Source: Bacillota bacterium
Lineage (GTDB): Bacteria > Bacillota > Sulfobacillia > Sulfobacillales > Sulfobacillaceae
Direction: 5' to 3'
Assembly (NCBI GenBank): GCA_021820675.1
Contig: JAKADI010000067.1
Span: 1 to 7,588, forward strand
Length of the DNA: 7,588 nucleotides
Part shown: positions 6,076-7,588 of the stretch, in pieces
How the letters are laid out: each line of letters begins with the position of its first letter
Numbering within the stretch: the stretch's first letter is position 1
Translations under genes and position numbers: made by a program
Notes under the pieces: generated by a model
Database searches by the model: none
The model's input: only the letters and a program-made list of their open reading frames with translations
Told to the model about the DNA's origin: nothing

Positions 6076-6570
6076 TCAGTCTTCAAGGAATTGATCCTGC
6101 GGTTCGTGGAGGTGAATCCAATCGTGAATTTGACGCCACTTGTCTAAGAAGAGTTGGGCCAAATCCTGGTTCGTAACAATTTGGATATAATTGTCTTCGA
6201 GGCTGGCTTCCTCACTGAAATTCCAGGAACCTGCAAGAACATGGACCGTGTCTACCACAGCAAATTTATGGTGCATGATGTGATGCTTTTGTGAGTCTCC
6301 AATGGTAACATCGATGCCGCTTTTCATCAGCAGACGAACCTCGGTCCGTTCATAATGCCCATGGGCTTGACTACGATCCATAATCATTGCCACAACAAGA
6401 TTGGACTGACGTTTGGTCAGTAAAATCTGCGAGGCCAGAGGCAGATGAAATGCATAGATCGCAATATAAATAGAGTGTTGTGCTTGATTTAAGAAATCAA
6501 GAAACACCTGTTGCGTGTCGTCATCGGGGCTGAAATAGGTTTGTATCCCCAATTGAATTACAGTGCTCAT
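6076..6570 (-). CDS. Phospholipase D/Nuc-family protein with a single HKD motif
   Basis: This 164-residue protein has one complete HxK(x)4D motif, H100-x-K102 to D107, followed by GSWNF (114-118) and a trailing Glu/Asn stretch EASLEDNYIQI, the standard PLD-superfamily layout. The N-terminal half (YFSPDDDTQQVFLDFLNQAQHS, then SIYIAIYAF) matches the fold's first strand region. Members with one HKD motif and this size work as dimers, and the best known is the nuclease Nuc, so DNA or RNA cleavage is likelier than lipid cleavage. No signal peptide is visible. A start at 6639 is possible, but the ATG at 6570 follows a clear AAGGAAGGG ribosome site at 9 nt, so I use it. It lies on the same strand upstream of the peptidase-lysozyme-holin run, 194 nt away. 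Confidence 0.85.
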   Translation of the reverse strand: MSTVIQLGIQTYFSPDDDTQQVFLDFLNQAQHSIYIAIYAFHLPLASQILLTKRQSNLVVAMIMDRSQAHGHYERTEVRLLMKSGIDVTIGDSQKHHIMHHKFAVVDTVHVLAGSWNFSEEASLEDNYIQIVTNQDLAQLFLDKWRQIHDWIHLHEPQDQFLED

Positions 6571-7025
6571 CTTAGGTGTCCCTTCCTTCTTCAATTCAGC
6601 ACCGGTTTCACAGTGGATTCCCACATAGAGTTCTCTCATCCACTTTCATGGCTGTGCATTCCTCTCCGAACAACCACACCTATAAAATGCGAAACCCGTG
6701 GGTTATGCGCAGCCGTGAATAATCTCACTGGTCACTGGTAATATATGCCATAGGCTTCAAAAGGTGACTCCTAACCAGTCCTATCATCAAATCCCCTTCG
6801 ACTATACCCCCATCCCGCGCATCCACTCGCCCGACAGCATCTCATCATACCCCCCGAAGCCCTGCATAGGAGAAGAAGTCTTTATGAGGCCTATATCGAC
6901 AGCACCAAAGATATTCGACAACTCGCATGCAAATGGTCTTAACACCTCTCGGTGCTTTCCTTGACTAAACGTCATGTTATCGTTCTTCAAAACAAATCAG
7001 CGTGGGAAGTATGGGGGACTGAGGT
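6571..7025. other. Stretch without a confident gene upstream of the PLD-like gene
   Basis: I see no convincing gene here. It holds the ribosome site of the PLD-like gene, a tandem TCACTGG pair (6725-6738) and an interrupted palindrome AACCC-GT-GGGTT (6693-6704) flanked by TGCG/CGCA. Two opposing short frames overlap at about 6764-6990 and neither has a convincing start or ribosome site. A third, 6884-6964 on the plus strand, has AGGAG 11 nt before its ATG but encodes only 26 residues. Confidence 0.5.
6693..6704. promoter_or_regulatory. Interrupted palindrome AACCC-GT-GGGTT
   Basis: A 5-bp inverted repeat around a 2-bp centre, with further TGCG/CGCA arms at 6688-6691 and 6708-6711. It is about 125 nt upstream of the PLD-like start. 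It could be a dimeric repressor operator, but no clear promoter is aligned with it. Confidence 0.25.
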
Positions 7026-7127
7026 ATGACCTACGAAGAAATCCTTGAGCCTGCACTGTGCAGCCACGTTATGCGCAAACCAAGGCTCACGCGACCCTCG
7101 AACCCTTCTAAAGAGGAAAAACTATGA
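7026..7127 (+). CDS. Possible 33-residue small protein (first of an overlapping pair)
   Basis: The frame begins MTYEEILEPALCSHVMRK and ends SNPSKEEKL. A purine run GGGGGA lies 7 nt before the ATG. Its TGA overlaps the ATG of the next small frame by 4 nt (ATGA), the hallmark of coupled genes, and its own ATG also overlaps a TGA in the preceding frame. No family is recognised. At this length chance is a serious alternative, and the chain could be a decayed larger gene broken by frameshifts. Confidence 0.25.
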   Translation: MTYEEILEPALCSHVMRKPRLTRPSNPSKEEKL

Positions 7128-7258
7128 CCCACGTTGCCGTCGAACGTAGCATTCATACGGAGCAATCATCTGCGCAAGCGCTTGAGAGCATTGTTCTGAA
7201 TCGCCGGCCCTCAAACAACCAAACGGAAGCCCACGAACAACAAATGACCGCCCTCTAG
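7124..7258 (+). CDS. Possible 44-residue small protein with amber stop
   Basis: AAAGAGG lies 7 nt before the ATG, inside the preceding small frame, with which it shares a 4-nt ATGA overlap. The product begins MTHVAVERSIHTEQSSAQAL and is polar and Gln-rich. The stop is TAG; past it the same frame continues AAFGKFTIQLE for 11 codons to a second TAG, so the original gene may have been 56 residues with a CAG-to-TAG change at 7256. The start signals are better than for other frames here, but I know no homologue. Confidence 0.35.
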   Translation: MTHVAVERSIHTEQSSAQALESIVLNRRPSNNQTEAHEQQMTAL

Positions 7259-7262
7259 GCGG
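7248..7262. terminator. Small GC hairpin between convergent reading frames
   Basis: CCGCC-CTCTA-GGCGG forms a 5-bp stem with a 5-nt loop, followed by CATTTGG on the plus strand and TCATTTGTTGTT on the minus strand. It lies where the small plus-strand frame (ending 7258) and the minus-strand remnant (ending 7282) converge, the expected place for a bidirectional terminator. The stem is short and the U-runs are broken. Confidence 0.3.
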
Positions 7263-7281
7263 CATTTGGTAAATTCACCAT

Positions 7282-7588
7282 TCAACTTGAGTAGGTCAAA
7301 ACAAATCTGACCCTACCCTCTCGCGCATGGAGCCGTTGGCACTCATAGAGCAAGCGTGAGACAAAGATATCCAGCATCCACAGGTTATTTACTTGCGCTC
7401 CCTGAGGTGACTCCGGAGCCCGATTCTCGGTTAGGTTTTCCAATGAGACCACGGCCAAAATCCCGTCCGTGTGATAACCTTTCCCGTCTCATCGTGGACC
7501 ACCGCTCCCATGACGTAATACCGCCGATCCATTCCAGGCCGCGCGCGCCATGGCCACGAAAACTCAACGCTAACCTCCCTTAGGGCTA
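7282..7588 (-). pseudogene. 3' end of an unrecognised minus-strand gene, probably frameshifted
   Basis: From the right edge a minus-strand frame is open to a TAA at 7431-7433 and reads REVSVEFSW, then MDRRYYVMGAVVHDETGKVI and TRTGF before a tail WPWSHWKT that looks out of place. The next frame is open from 7488 to a TGA at 7282-7284 and reads LAVVSLENLTENRAPES, then NNLWMLDIFVSRLLYECQRL and REGRVRFVLTYSS. Adding one base to the four-T run at 7460-7457 joins them as ...KVITRTGFLAVVSLENL..., a smooth protein of about 100 visible residues with a strand-rich first part and a helical second part. Alternatives are two genes overlapping by about 25 nt (TTG at 7458, no good ribosome site), programmed -1 frameshifting, or a sequencing error. 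The family is unknown. Confidence 0.45.

Noticed and set aside
6802..6990. Minus-strand 62-codon frame upstream of the PLD-like gene
   Set aside because: It begins at a TTG without a ribosome site, and the product has no recognisable pattern. Kept only as part of the ambiguous stretch.
7291..7316. Imperfect hairpin GTAGGTCA/TGACC-C-TAC
   Set aside because: Has a bulge and no U-run on either strand, and lies inside the minus-strand reading frame, so I do not call it a terminator.
7385..7567. Minus-strand 60-codon frame at the right edge
   Set aside because: Gly/Ser/Arg-rich and low complexity; it is the third frame alongside the two that join into a coherent protein.
7356..7583. Plus-strand 75-codon frame at the right edge
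   Set aside because: Pro/Arg-rich shadow composition and no ribosome site; the minus-strand frames over the same bases look more like real protein.

Overview
The window looks like a bacterial chromosome segment of roughly 50% GC, probably from a Firmicutes-type (Gram-positive) organism. A Sulfobacillus-like lineage is my best guess, but this rests on gene order and protein style, not on a search. The left half is the start of a division and cell-wall (dcw) cluster. The right half is accessory, phage-like DNA. Nearly all confident protein genes lie on the minus strand.

Left part (1-3534, minus strand): mraZ, rsmH, ftsL and a class B penicillin-binding protein in the usual dcw order. The last gene runs off the left edge. 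Gaps are 13 nt (mraZ-rsmH), 111 nt (rsmH-ftsL) and a 4-nt ATGA overlap (ftsL-PBP). In front of mraZ there are GTGG repeats spaced exactly 10 bp apart, which match the known style of MraZ operator, so the operon is probably autoregulated.

Middle (3535-3880): a divergent intergenic region. On the plus strand it holds a complete tRNA-Ala(CGC) with a perfect consensus promoter (TTGACA, 17 bp, TATAAT) and a 12-bp hairpin terminator. On the minus strand, a small hairpin with a U-run may insulate mraZ from transcription arriving from the right.

Right-centre (3932-6570, minus strand): a compact lysis-type cassette. In transcription order it holds a single-HKD phospholipase D/Nuc-family protein, a possible 59-residue small protein not previously listed, a papain-like (C1) cysteine peptidase with its catalytic residues in place, a GH25 lysozyme with a C-terminal coiled coil and no signal peptide, and a small membrane protein resembling LLH-family phage holins. 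Strong ribosome sites and tight spacing tie the last three together. The likely logic is that the holin opens the membrane, the lysozyme cuts peptidoglycan, and the peptidase and nuclease-like proteins are released or help dismantle the cell. A degraded prophage or a domesticated phage module is the simplest origin.

Right edge (6571-7588): poorly conserved-looking DNA. It contains a few tiny plus-strand reading frames linked by ATGA overlaps. At the extreme right is the 3' end of a minus-strand gene that reads well only if one base is restored in a run of four T, so it is probably a frameshifted remnant. I recognise no family there.
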